Positions 12,164 through 22,132 of a stretch of 64,000 nucleotides of DNA are shown one piece after another (position 1 is the stretch's first letter; each line of letters begins with the position of its first letter). The notes beneath the pieces are model-generated. The model had not been told where the DNA came from, made no database searches, and saw only the letters and a program-made list of their open reading frames with translations. The position numbers and the translations under genes are program-made. The stretch lies in NCBI GenBank assembly GCA_022835595.1, contig BQUP01000002.1:2714534-2778533 (forward strand). Reading direction: 5' to 3'. Source of the DNA: Cystobasidium ongulense (lineage: Eukaryota; Basidiomycota; Cystobasidiomycetes; Cystobasidiales; Cystobasidiaceae).

Positions 12164-12246
12164 CACCCAACGCCGGACTCGAACCGGCAACCTTCAGATG
12201 ATCTATTGAATAGAAGTCTGACGCGCTAGCCACTGCAGAGGAAGCA
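12164..12246 (-). tRNA. Degenerate tRNA-Arg(TCT), likely pseudogene
   Basis: The minus strand carries an A-box-like TGGCTAGCGCG, an anticodon arm TCAGA-CTTCTA with anticodon TCT, an apparent 11-base intron after position 37, the arm's 3' strand TCTGA, and a good T arm (GCCGG-TTCGAGT-CCGGC) at 12172-12188. The 3' acceptor strand GTTGGGT is at 12171-12165. The expected pairing 5' acceptor strand (ACCCAAC) is absent; CTGCTTC or similar lies there, and the 5' side of the D stem pairs poorly. The 3' two thirds therefore look like a nuclear tRNA-Arg, while the 5' end is damaged or replaced. Confidence 0.6.
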
Positions 12247-12611
12247 GATGTTAGTTAAGGACGTGAGAGAATGAGCTGGAAATAGACTTTCTTGCGCCAG
12301 CCGGGCGACGGATGCTGTGCTCCCTTTTTCGTAAAGATACTATATATCCCTACTCTTTCGTGCGTTGCAGTTTTGCAGGTTCTTTCAAAGCTTCGGCAGT
12401 TTTGGATCACCGGCGCGACATTTGTATAGATCTACAAGCAGATTGACTAGGGCTACAAGCATTTGACTCTTTGCTCGGTGAGGAAGACGTATACCATCAT
12501 ATTGTACCGTGTATTACTGATTCTAGGCGACTTGATAAATTTTGAGTGGCGGACTCGGGCCGAAATATGGGCGCACATTCCTTGTCGGGAAATCGGAAGC
12601 GGAGTTTGCTC

Positions 12612-13598
12612 TCAGAAAAGAAAGGAGAACGATTCGGGCGGGAATGAAGCGTCTTGGATAGCTTCTTCTTTCACCAGGTCTTCGACTGTATAACCGAGCT
12701 GACGACAAGTTCCACCAGGCGCAGTATTCAGGCACTGAAAGCCAAGTGAGTCTATCAAGAGACTTTCAAAGAGGTCGGTTCGAAGGTCCCCTCGACTTTT
12801 GATCACAGAGTGATGGCCTCCTTCTCCTACACTGAATCGCAGAATAGGAACTTCGTAGATTTCAATCTTTCCCTTGTAGGTATCAAGAAGAGTCTTCATC
12901 AATCCCCAGACACCTTGCGCAGCTTGGTCTTGGTCGTCAACTTGCCTTCCAACCGGTGTATTGGCCACGGTAAATCCGCCGTAAGAAAGCCATCGCTCTC
13001 CCTTCAGATCGTAGCTTCCCTTAAGGAGACCTTCGATGTGTGCCGCATAGTGTGGCTTCTTGGCTTTGACTGCGTCTAGCAACTTCCAGACGCTCTCATG
13101 ATCTACAAACTTAAGCCTTCTAACATAAAATTGGGCAAGGTTACCCTCTTGTTCACTTTCAGGCTTTTCATCGTCAAGCTCGACATCATCAAGCTTTTTC
13201 TGCAATAGCATGGTGCTGTGTTTGATAGAACTCCAAGTGAGAGGATGAAGAAAGAAGTCTAGTAACATGTTCTGCAGCTCTGTTGACGCAGGAATGAGAG
13301 TCTTCTGAGTCTGGGTGAGCAGCGGTCTGCTGTCGGTCAGTCGAATGTGGTCCAAGGTCGCGACGAGCCGCTGGAAGGGTGGATCTAATGCAGCCGGCAA
13401 ATCTTGTCGCCAAGCCGCTGCCGCTTCTAATTTCTTCTGCCACCTCTTACTGAGAGCCTTTACAGCTGCTTCTCTGACATTATCTTCCTTTTTCTTGCCC
13501 TTCTGGCGCTTGGTAGACGGTCCAGTTGGTTGCGACGGAGCAGCTCTCTTCAGCGATCCGAGGGTATCAGGAAGCGTAGTGGGAGCAGAAGTAGTCAT
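12612..13598 (-). CDS. Gene A: unrecognised, possibly nuclear protein
   Basis: A single exon of 328 residues starts at the ATG at 13598. The N terminus is Thr/Ser/Pro-rich and includes a basic cluster (KRQKGKKKEDNVREAAVK) that could act as a nuclear localisation signal (inference). The middle is helical with Lys/Glu-rich stretches. The second half contains RWLSYGGFTVANTPVGRQ, YEVPILRF and KSRGDLRTDLFESLL, the part best conserved in the broken copy A-prime. I do not recognise a family. Downstream of the stop, DNA similarity to A-prime continues for about 100 bases in another frame (DFPTRNVRPYFGP), so the present C terminus may be shorter than the ancestral one. It lies head to head with gene B, start codons about 400 bases apart. 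Confidence 0.6.
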   Translation of the reverse strand: MTTSAPTTLPDTLGSLKRAAPSQPTGPSTKRQKGKKKEDNVREAAVKALSKRWQKKLEAAAAWRQDLPAALDPPFQRLVATLDHIRLTDSRPLLTQTQKTLIPASTELQNMLLDFFLHPLTWSSIKHSTMLLQKKLDDVELDDEKPESEQEGNLAQFYVRRLKFVDHESVWKLLDAVKAKKPHYAAHIEGLLKGSYDLKGERWLSYGGFTVANTPVGRQVDDQDQAAQGVWGLMKTLLDTYKGKIEIYEVPILRFSVGEGGHHSVIKSRGDLRTDLFESLLIDSLGFQCLNTAPGGTCRQLGYTVEDLVKEEAIQDASFPPESFSFLF

Positions 13599-13998
13599 TC
13601 TTGTCTATCTGAAAGGGGATGGATGCTGCCAAACACTCCATTTATCAGCTTATTTCGCCTTGCGACCGTGCCTTCGGCCTGCAAGCACCCGATGAACAGG
13701 CATCACGCGTACTTTGAAGAAAACCGACGCGTAAGAAGGCTGTTGCAATGCCGAAGCGAGTATACTAATAGCCTTCGCAGATGCTGAAGTGCTTGAAATG
13801 ACTGCTGTGAGATATTATGTATGCTGATGCGTTTAGACAAGGAAAGGTAGTCACGAAAGCCTCGATGTGGCGAATACCGCGTACATTTATGCCAGGGCCT
13901 TACTGACGATGCCTTCAGATTCGCACCAACAGCAAATAACCCAAGCGCATCTTTACACACATACGCCTTTCCCTTCTCCACACTTCATCTCAATCGCT
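13599..13998. promoter_or_regulatory. Shared divergent promoter of genes A and B
   Basis: The 400 bases between the two start codons contain no open frame of interest and must hold both promoters. An upstream in-frame ATG at 13909 would extend gene B by 30 residues. I see no clear TATA box or operator. Confidence 0.4.
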
Positions 13999-16337
13999 AT
14001 GGCAAGTAACGCTACCCTTACAGTGAATATCCCCGCGCCAGACGGGTCGATAATCAAAGTCGACGTTAAGGCCCCATCAGAAACAACGCTATCATTGCGC
14101 AAGAAGGTAGACAAGTTCATCAGAGCTTCTTATGTTATATGGAAGGCTCTACCAAGCTCTCAGACCAAGCTTGTTGCGACTCCAGAGGTTCTGGACGAAG
14201 TCATACAAAACGCAACAGCTTTTCATGCCACTGAGCAAGGCATCGTCAACATGGTCTGGATAAAAAAGGATATGCCCATGGAGGCCCTCAGGTATCGTGA
14301 GGTTGGATACTGGCTAGATGGTGCAGGTCCAGGTCCACGGGCAGAACAAGCGGAATTGCAGGTGATGCGCGCAATCCCAGAGCCCATCATGGACTATATT
14401 CGCCGCTCCCAAGATCATAACCTCATCTCTCACTATCTATACGCTTTCATCGACTTCTGGGTTCTTATCTTGCTCCACCTCCTTACCTGGCTCGCCTGCC
14501 TTTTCTGGTACGGATATCTCTGCATAATCTGCCCAATTCTCATCATCGGTGAAAGCAGCAAACTCTTAAATCTTCTTTTGCGACTTCCCCCAAGATTACT
14601 CTTCCGAGAAGATCTTTTAGAGCAAGACTTCTTTACATTTCTCAACGGTGTATTCACCCTGGACTTTCTGAAGAGTCTTTGCATTACCACAAGCTTCAAA
14701 GAGTGGGAAGAGCTCGAGATGGACTCCGACGACTTTCTTCAAGCCATTGGCGTACCTATAGTGATTCAGTATGGCCCGCTAGCTCATCACTACGGCATTT
14801 ACATTCCGAAATATCACCCATACGGCGCAAATCACATCCTCTCAGTAGGAGTCGACATGGATCGCCTAGATCGCCAAATCCGAAGACTCGCAGAACTAGC
14901 CACACGTATCGTCAACGCCGCACCGGCATTTCCCCTAGATGGGAATAGAAAAGACAAACTCATCAAACTTCGTCATTTCATCATGGTAGAAGCTCAAAAA
15001 CTCGGAGTTCTCACTGAATTGGACGCTCTAAAAAATAACATGAGGCAAACAAACCTAGCTTTTCGAGGTACACAGCAGGTAGCTGCTATCCGAAACACAG
15101 GGGTAAATACTGGATCAGGCCAGAATCCAAACGCGTTGTAAGCTCTGTCTGTGTTTTTCCCACGTCGCGAAAATCTATGGCTTACCGTTGTGATAGGCGG
15201 GGCCTGACTGCTGTCAGAGCGGAAGACGAGAAGTTGTCTGACAAGCGCAAAGCATGGGCGGTCATTCAGATCAATGAGCTGAGGGAGAAGATGGAGGACG
15301 GTCACAACATTAGACTCCTCGCATGCCCTTCTATATTGGAGCACGGATCTACGGGTCACGCCCGCTGGCTCTACAGAGCTGTCGCGCAAAATGCAGATCT
15401 TGTTAATGCAGCCTGCGCAACTTCACTCAATAATCCTCTCACTGCTGAACAGCTTAAAGCTTTAGATGAGGGCCACGACAGATGTGGTCTAGAACGAAAG
15501 GATGATACAAACACCATATCAACCTCCAGGGCGCTTCAAGCCTTAAGTCAACAGCCCAAAGATCGTCCCTCTAGACTGGACATATTCAGGATAGACTGCC
15601 CCTACTGCAAGCGCATCTGGCTTATCAAGCAAACATCCTTCCCAGCCCACAAATGCCTAGTTCTTCTGAAGGAGACCATTCTTCCACTTCGCGAAACCTT
15701 GCTGCGGAACAGGTCGGAAATTGAAAAAGAGGCGACACAAAGCACTCTGGACGATGTCCCATCTTTTTCGACAGGAGTTTCCCGACGCCCTATCTCCTCT
15801 CCCCTGGCTTGGACAATAGGGGACAGACTTACAGGTGAAGAAGCCTTCTGGGAACACCCAGACAGCAACACCAAGGAAAAGCACCGGGACCCCAAGCCAA
15901 ATGAGCCCGTCTATATCCGTGCCATAGACCTACGCGGTCGTCTCTACCTTTCGTGCCTCCAACGCTCAAAGCTGCAGTACCCCTATCAGCTCCTAGCTAT
16001 ACCAGGATACGCAGCCGAGCTTTTCGACCCTGCGACAAAAGCTCTCAAAGATCCTGAAGGTTATAGCGTCGGGACGGTGGGCTCGTACGTTCGTAGGTAT
16101 CCTGCCTTCGAAAAGCGTCTCAAGGCTCCGGAGAAGGCCAACCTGAAGAAGTTTGATGCCGTCCCGGTATTACTCTACGGCAAGGACAATAACGCCTGGA
16201 AAGAGGAGCAGATCCGCAACATACTCAGGGGTAACGACCCTCGTCCAGTTCATCCCGAGTTTCCGTTGCTTGATATACAGGATGCCGTACGAGAACGAGT
16301 CACGCGGGACTTATTGCGACCGGAGGAAAATGCCTAG
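13999..16337 (+). CDS. Gene B: unrecognised protein with hydrophobic segment and CxxC motif
   Basis: Exons 13999-15137 and 15197-16337 join across a 59-base intron (GTAAGC...GATAG) and close in frame at 759 residues. Without splicing they would look like two genes. The N terminus (ATLTVNIPAPDGSIIKVDVK) resembles a beta-rich fold, followed by SLRKKVDKFIRASY and EVGYWLDGAGPGP. Residues about 150-195 are strongly hydrophobic, suggesting two membrane passes. The C-terminal half carries CPYCKRIW plus a downstream HKC, a possible zinc knuckle, then a basic region. I recognise no family. Its N-terminal 140 residues recur as fossil B-prime. Upstream it shares a promoter region with gene A. Lys/Arg/Asp-rich antisense frames under the hydrophobic part are discussed in the findings. 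Confidence 0.6.
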
Positions 16338-16951
16338 GTTAGCAAAATTCAGGAAAGATAGCTGATCGTATGCGACAGTATCCCTGTCGGACTTGAGAAG
16401 ATCGCTGCTATAAAAGGTTGTGTCATCGTCCAGTAACTGTCTGCCTTGATTTGGAGGAAATCGTGGAAGGGAAGCGGTCAAGGTTAGATCCGAAGAGAAG
16501 CTTTTTCAACACCATATCAGCATATGCATGTAATTCCTAGTGCTATTCAAGTTAGAACAGCTTAGCAACATTCTGAAAGTAATGACCAAAGACCGCTTAC
16601 TCCCGAACCTACGCTACTTGGAAAGATATACATGTCACTTGTATTTCTACAGAGCGGCCTCGGGTTTCAATCAGAGTCTTCGCCGACTGGTTAACCTGAA
16701 AGGCCTTGATAGAAAGCTCGATCACGTCGTGCACGCACGAGGAGACAGATTGCACTCCTGCAGAGCACCTACTGAATCTCACTACCTCTGATTCGCTCAT
16801 TGTCAGCACTGCAAGGCCTGGCTGGCCTGCCGGACCCGGAACGAGTTGTCAAAGCCGAGCCTCTAGCTACATCAATCTCTGAAATTTGGCCACAAGCTGT
16901 GAAATTGGAAAGTACTCAGTGACGGGTAGCGGCAGCAACACAGCTTCTTTT
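16338..16951. other. Intergenic, RPC4 upstream region
   Basis: No supported gene. Short frames on both strands here lack domains. The 3' part contains the promoter and leader of the RPC4-like gene. Confidence 0.5.
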
Positions 16952-19015
16952 ATGTCGTCCAATCCTCCTCGAGGTCGCGGGAGAGGCCGAGGGGTAGGTC
17001 GACCTAGCTCGTCCAGGCAGCTTTCGCCGCCTCCAGATGGTCCGCAGGACGCCTACTCGGCACAATCCGCCGTAGAGCCCCAGGAAGACAATGCAACGTA
17101 CCAAGACCCTTCACCGAGTGCAGTCAAAGCTGAAAGCTCTACAGATGCAACATCGGCTGGGCCATCGAGACCAAGGAATCCTGCAGCAAGTCTCCTTCGC
17201 AGAAATGACTACACCACATCAACCAAGATGAAGTTCATGCCCACAATGGTGAAGCGCAAGTCCAAGCCCGAGTAAGTAGTATCTACTTTGTTAAAATGTA
17301 CTACTCTGATAATCCTGTACTATTTTGGTGCACCACGTATCCAGAATACAAGTCAAAGAGGTATGCGTGCCATGTCGTTCAGCCGAAGCTACCAGTCAAA
17401 GCTCACAGCTTCCTTACCTCTTCATGTAGGAGCAAGTTGAAGAGTCTCTAGCTGATCCTTTCAGCGGAAGAGGCAGTGGGCGTGGCAGAGGTCGAGGGCG
17501 GGGAAGGGGAGACGACAAAGAACCCCGTGGCCGTGGGCGAGGAGCCAATGATTTCGCAATGACCGCTACCGGCGCCTTTGGCTTTGGTCCTGCACAACAA
17601 GGTCAGTCACCAGCTATCTCAATTCGCGCTGAGTGAGCCAACTGAACCTGCACTACTTTAGAACGAGCAAAACGCTTAGGTACATCCGGCAGTTGGGGAG
17701 GAGGCGCAGGCGGCGGAGGAGGTGATGGAGGTGGTGGAGGCATTCGCACAACGTCGACGGCAGCTTTGGTCGACTCGGATCCCGAAGACTATGGAGATGC
17801 CGATGAGAACGGCGATGGCCATTCTGGCCGTAAGAGCCAGACAGTCGATCTGTACGACATTGGTACTGAAAACGAAATGGCACCTTTGGTACTGCCAAGA
17901 GATGAAAAGAAGTGGCTCGAGGAAGAAAAATTACGTGAAGAGAACGACAAGGCTATGGGCAAGTTGCGCATAGTGCCTGGGCCTAGCTCAAAGGCGGTCA
18001 AGATGGATCCATACGAAGAGGAAGAATTAGCAGCCGCGAGCTTGGCCGGAACTCCGGCTGCTTCCAACTCTGCATCGGCAACCCCAGCGCCAATACGGAG
18101 TAGCCTAGATGAAGCTGCTCCCGTCGAAGATGCTGCCGTACTCGGCGCCGATGATGTTAAAATCAAAGTCAAGAGGGAAGACATCTCAACCTACTTTGAC
18201 CTTCCCAAAGAGAATGCATCGCACGAGCAGTTCTATATATTCCAATTTCCCAGACTATTCCCGCAATTCGCAGATGCGGAAGCCTTACCAGACGTAAAGC
18301 CGAGCGCAGGGGATCTTGCGCAGAGCATTTTAGAAGCAAAGCACAAGGTCAAGTCGGCCTATCATGAAAGTGAGGCAGAAGCTTGGCGAGACTATATCCC
18401 TGGCAGATGGCAAGGCTGGGGCAAGAACCCTGGAAGAGAGGGTCGTGAAGTTTTGGGTGCAATCGATGCTCAAAGTCAGCCGACAGCAGGAGGATCCAAT
18501 GCACCAGAAGGTCGCATTGGCAAGATAAAAGTTCGACAGAGTGGACGCACTACGCTTAAGCTAGGGGGTATTGAGTACGAGGTAGGCCGGATCATTGGCA
18601 ATTCAGACATGCATGATCGTTAATGAAGCGAATCCCGCAGATTCTGCCTGGAGCTCCAGCAAATTTCTTGCAAGAGGTTGCCATCCTGGAAGATCGCACA
18701 AACGAAGATGAGGAGATAAATAAAGGCATGTATGTTATAGGGCAGGCTTCCAAGAAGTTCATCATTACACCCGAGCTAGGAAGGTTGTTGCAGCTGGACG
18801 CAAGAGAAAGGGTCGAGCGTGCCAAACAGCTCAAGGAGGAAGAGGAAATCAAAGCCAGGAAAGCAAAAGAAGAGCAGTATGAAGGCAAGATTCCAGGTCA
18901 AAAGACAAAGAGGCCTGCTTCAAAGCCTGCACCGCGACCGAAGCCAGGAGCTCCTCCAGCGGGGCCTAGCGGCGCCAAAGCCAGAGTTACACCAGCACGG
19001 CCGGCAAAGCCATGA
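16952..19015 (+). CDS. RPC4: RNA polymerase III subunit RPC4 (Rpc53/POLR3D)
   Basis: Five exons (16952-17271, 17345-17360, 17430-17601, 17662-18581, 18641-19015) give 600 residues; exon 2 has only 16 bases. The conserved C-terminal domain starts near residue 459 with GKIKVRQSGRTTLKLGG, continues with FLQEVAILED after the last intron, and ends in YVIGQASKKFIITPELG, as in human POLR3D. With Rpc37 this subunit forms the heterodimer that contacts the Pol III active-site region and acts in termination and reinitiation. The N-terminal motif KFMPTMVKRKSKPE matches the family. An Arg/Gly-rich patch (residues about 125-160) and a Lys/Pro-rich tail of about 75 residues after the conserved domain are extra. 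The start is the ATG of MSSNPPRGRGRG; no earlier in-frame ATG is usable. Confidence 0.88.
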
Positions 19016-19202
19016 CGCAGACTATGCCAGTATCACTTGCTACTTCTCGAGAAGGCTAGTGTACGCGATTTTTGTAAAGCACTGCACCACTGGCAGTCGC
19101 CACCACCCGATCAGGCAGCTGGCAGCGACTGTCCTTTGCTTTTTTTTTGTCCTATCTTGTTGTAGTCGTACCCGCAGATCCCGCAAAATCGTTTATTGAG
19201 TC

Positions 19203-20702
19203 ATGGATCAGTCTGCTTTTAGGTCCTTTCTAGGAGGGCAAGCTTCGTCCGGAGCATCAACGTCGCGTCCACGGCCTGCGACAAATGGAGCCGTCGGTGG
19301 AAGCAGGCGCAGACTGGGTATTGAAACTGGAGGCATAGGGCGAGACCATGGCCTGCGGGACGCATTACCTTCCAGCGGTAGTGTAGAACAGTTTCGTCCG
19401 CGCCAACAGAAGTCAGCTGCGGAAAAGGGCAAGGCAAAAGCTGTTGACGAGGACAAGCCGTCAGAGCCATCGTACAAGAGGTATGGCTACGCAGACAGAG
19501 CAAGCATGCGCAGAGCCGGTCTGGATGAAGAAGCAGCAGTTGAGCTGCAGGATGAACGTCGACCAAGAGGTTAGTCACTGACTGATTTGGCAATGTTGCT
19601 CTGCCTAACCGCTCCTGCTGTCTACCGTACAGGCCTTGATTTCTCGAAGCTGGACCCGGACAAGCGGGCACTCCTCGGTATTGAAGCAGAAGAGGTGCAA
19701 GCAGAAGATCTCCCAGATGAGCCGCTACCGCTCAAGACAGACGAGGAAATTGAGAAAGAGCTTGCAGAAGCAGAACTTGGGTTGGGTTTGGAAGACATTT
19801 CATCCAAGCAGCCTGACCAGAACAATGACAACCTCGCTACAGCGCCAGAATCGCCTCCTAAGAGACAAAAGAGGTCTCGAGCAGAAATGCTGCGCGATTT
19901 ACAGGCAAAGATAGCTTCTTCTTCGGCTGCTGCAACCGAAGTGACGCGGGATGAACCAACAGTTAATCAAGGTCGTAACAAGGTCAAGAAGACAGTTGAT
20001 CCAGTCCCTGTAGTCACGAAAGGCTTCAGAGTTATAGAGAGAGCGCCTGAAAAGGGAAAGAAGAAGAAGCAATCCAGCGAGGCTGCCAAAGCGCCCGCCG
20101 ATGCCGAAGAACACGATTACTCGATAGAGTCGGACTCGTCGCGGGCAGCCACGGCAGCTACAAAAGGCGTGTCTCTTGAATACGAGGACGACGACGATAT
20201 TTTTGGAGGAGCTGGAGACTACGATGACGGCCTTTCAGCAGACGAAGCGGCTGCTGAAGAGGGAGAGGTACTACCAAGGACGGAGACAACAGACTCTGGG
20301 CCAGTGAAATACTTTGAAGACCAAGACGAAGTCATACCTAAGTTTGAGACTTGGAGATCACCAACGCCTCCACCTCGAGAGCCTACCGGGTCTATGCAGC
20401 CTCACGAACCCAATGCCAACGAAGAAGGCCAAATTCAGAAGTCGCAGCGATTAGAAGGCTTCTCGACATCGCAATACACAGCTCGTGATCTCCTAGATAG
20501 GGACAATGCTCTGGTGAGAGAAGAGAAGCGTAAATTGAAGAAGCTCAAGGGCAAGGACAAAAAAGAAGCGATGGAGAGAATGTCTGAGCTCGATGGTACC
20601 CTTACAGCCGAGCAAAAGGAAAAGGATCGGCTGAACCGAGATGCTCAAGAATACGAAAACTACGAGAAGAAGAAGCAGAAAAGAGGGCGCCCTGAAGCAT
20701 AA
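19203..20702 (+). CDS. RED/IK-like spliceosomal protein
   Basis: Exons 19203-19569 and 19633-20702 give 478 residues. The segment YKRYGYADRASMRRAG followed about 25 residues later by RGLDFSKLDPDKRALLG matches the RED_N signature (YRDRAxxRR ... KGLDFxLL). RED/IK and SMU1 act together at spliceosome activation. The rest is acidic and Lys-rich: KRQKRSRAEMLRDLQAKI, a DDDDIFGG patch, and a highly charged coiled coil at the C terminus (RKLKKLKGKDKKEAMERM). The RED repeat itself is not present. The intron sits just before the GLDF motif. The gene starts 187 bases after the RPC4 stop on the same strand. Assignment rests on one short signature. Confidence 0.55.
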
Positions 20703-21404
20703 TTATCAGATGTTTAGCTCCGATGCAAAGCTGCAGACAATTTTGAATACACAATTGCGCGTATAGGCGCAGGCGTGGCACTACACGTCGGCATCTTGGA
20801 CCTTGTGCCATCTAATCTACCGGAAAGCCCCTGCATGCATTCTGCGGTGCGGCAAGCTGCAACAGCAAGCAAATCGCCTGCAACGTCTGCCCCTAAATAT
20901 GGGCACCTGAAGAACTTGGAATGCAGCCCTATCTGCGGCCAGCAATGAGCATGGCCTCGCTCTGTTGCCGCATAGCTTTGGAGGTATGGCGTCAGTAGCA
21001 TAAGCTGGTATCATAGTCACACCCTCTTGTTGTAAACCCACGCCATGTAGCACTCCGGTCATGCCGACTATCAAAGAAACGTGACTTCATTGCTAGAGCA
21101 AAGCAGGCGGTTAATATTGAAAACAAGCTAGACGAGCGTGCCTGCAATTCCAGTGGGAGATCAGCCTAACGCTTGCTGCCTGCTTTGTGCGTACGTGCCT
21201 GCTATGCCCCCGTTGAGCGTCACAAGCGGTCACGGTGGCTGCAGTCCAGCTTTCCGCACGCCAACACCCGCCAGCACAGCCGTGCAGTGGGAGATAGAGA
21301 TAGACGGCCGGCATGCTGTTCACACTATCCGTCGTGGCATTTGCATGCCTGGTGCTGCTCTGTAAGTCACACCCGCATACACACCGCGCCGAGTGTCATG
21401 CACC
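20703..21404. other. Intergenic region
   Basis: Seven hundred bases between two plus-strand genes. Short frames on both strands (for example 21111-21323 minus and 21173-21541 plus) overlap each other and the next gene out of frame and look like chance. It presumably holds the terminator of the RED-like gene and the promoter of the DUF2015 gene. Confidence 0.5.
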
Positions 21405-22034
21405 ATGGCAGACGCAGACGGCCCGCTGACAAGCGATCCGCACTGTGCAGCACTTTGGGCGTTCAGATACAGACTCATCGAATACCTTCCAGACCATGTA
21501 GCTGCACGCTTCAGGGACTATGCGCCAGTGGGCACGTTTGAGGCTGCCATGGAAGGCGGATTCCAGAGCAGCACCTTTGACCTGTCCGCCAACCTCGAAG
21601 ACGATCAACGCCAAGGGCTAGACGAGGTGCGTGACTATATTGCGTCGTTGCCGAGGACCATCCTCTGCTGACAGGTTCTGCGATTTGGCCTTCCATCCTG
21701 CTTGGAACGATTGTGGCGCTATTCGTACGCGTCCAGGCGGGACTAACGCAAGTCAGGCGGATCATGGATATGTGAGGCTCAAGACTCAGCTTTCGAGCTT
21801 GAAGGCCTAGTAGGGCTTTGGAACATGCGTCTGACGCAGTCTTCTTCCCATACAGCCAAAGAGTCACATTTGATGAAGCGCGCTTCATCAGATCGCAACA
21901 AAACATGCGCAAGAACGGTATTGGTGTGTGGACGACCTACAACGCAGCTAGGAAACCGGCCTGACGTGCCTCGCCCGTCCACAGATCCTAACACAGGCCT
22001 CCCGCTGGACAAGAAAGCAATCACCCATCTGTAA
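21405..22034 (+). CDS. DUF2015 family small protein
   Basis: Four exons (21405-21626, 21737-21771, 21856-21923, 21985-22034) give 124 residues, closing in frame. Motifs are FEAAMEGGFQSSTFDLSANL, GLDEAGLTQVRRIMDIQRV, TFDEARFIRSQQNMRKNGI and DPNTGLPLDKKA. This order (SSTFDLS, GLD, RRIM, FDEAR, KNGI, DP-TGLP-D-KA) is the hallmark of the fungal DUF2015 family. The function is unknown. The ATG at 21405 has a CACC context. All four intron positions are fixed by the family motifs that they restore. Confidence 0.8.
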
Positions 22035-22132
22035 CACCTTTGGGTTGCATTCCGACACTGCTTTCGTGCTTTTTGCCATGTAAATGTATGTACGTTCAGC
22101 TGTCGTTGTCTATCTAGCATTATGTTGTTACG

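Noticed and set aside
15177-16337. A separate gene starting at the ATG at 15177
   Set aside because: The ATG lies inside a well-formed intron, and splicing joins the downstream frame to gene B in phase.
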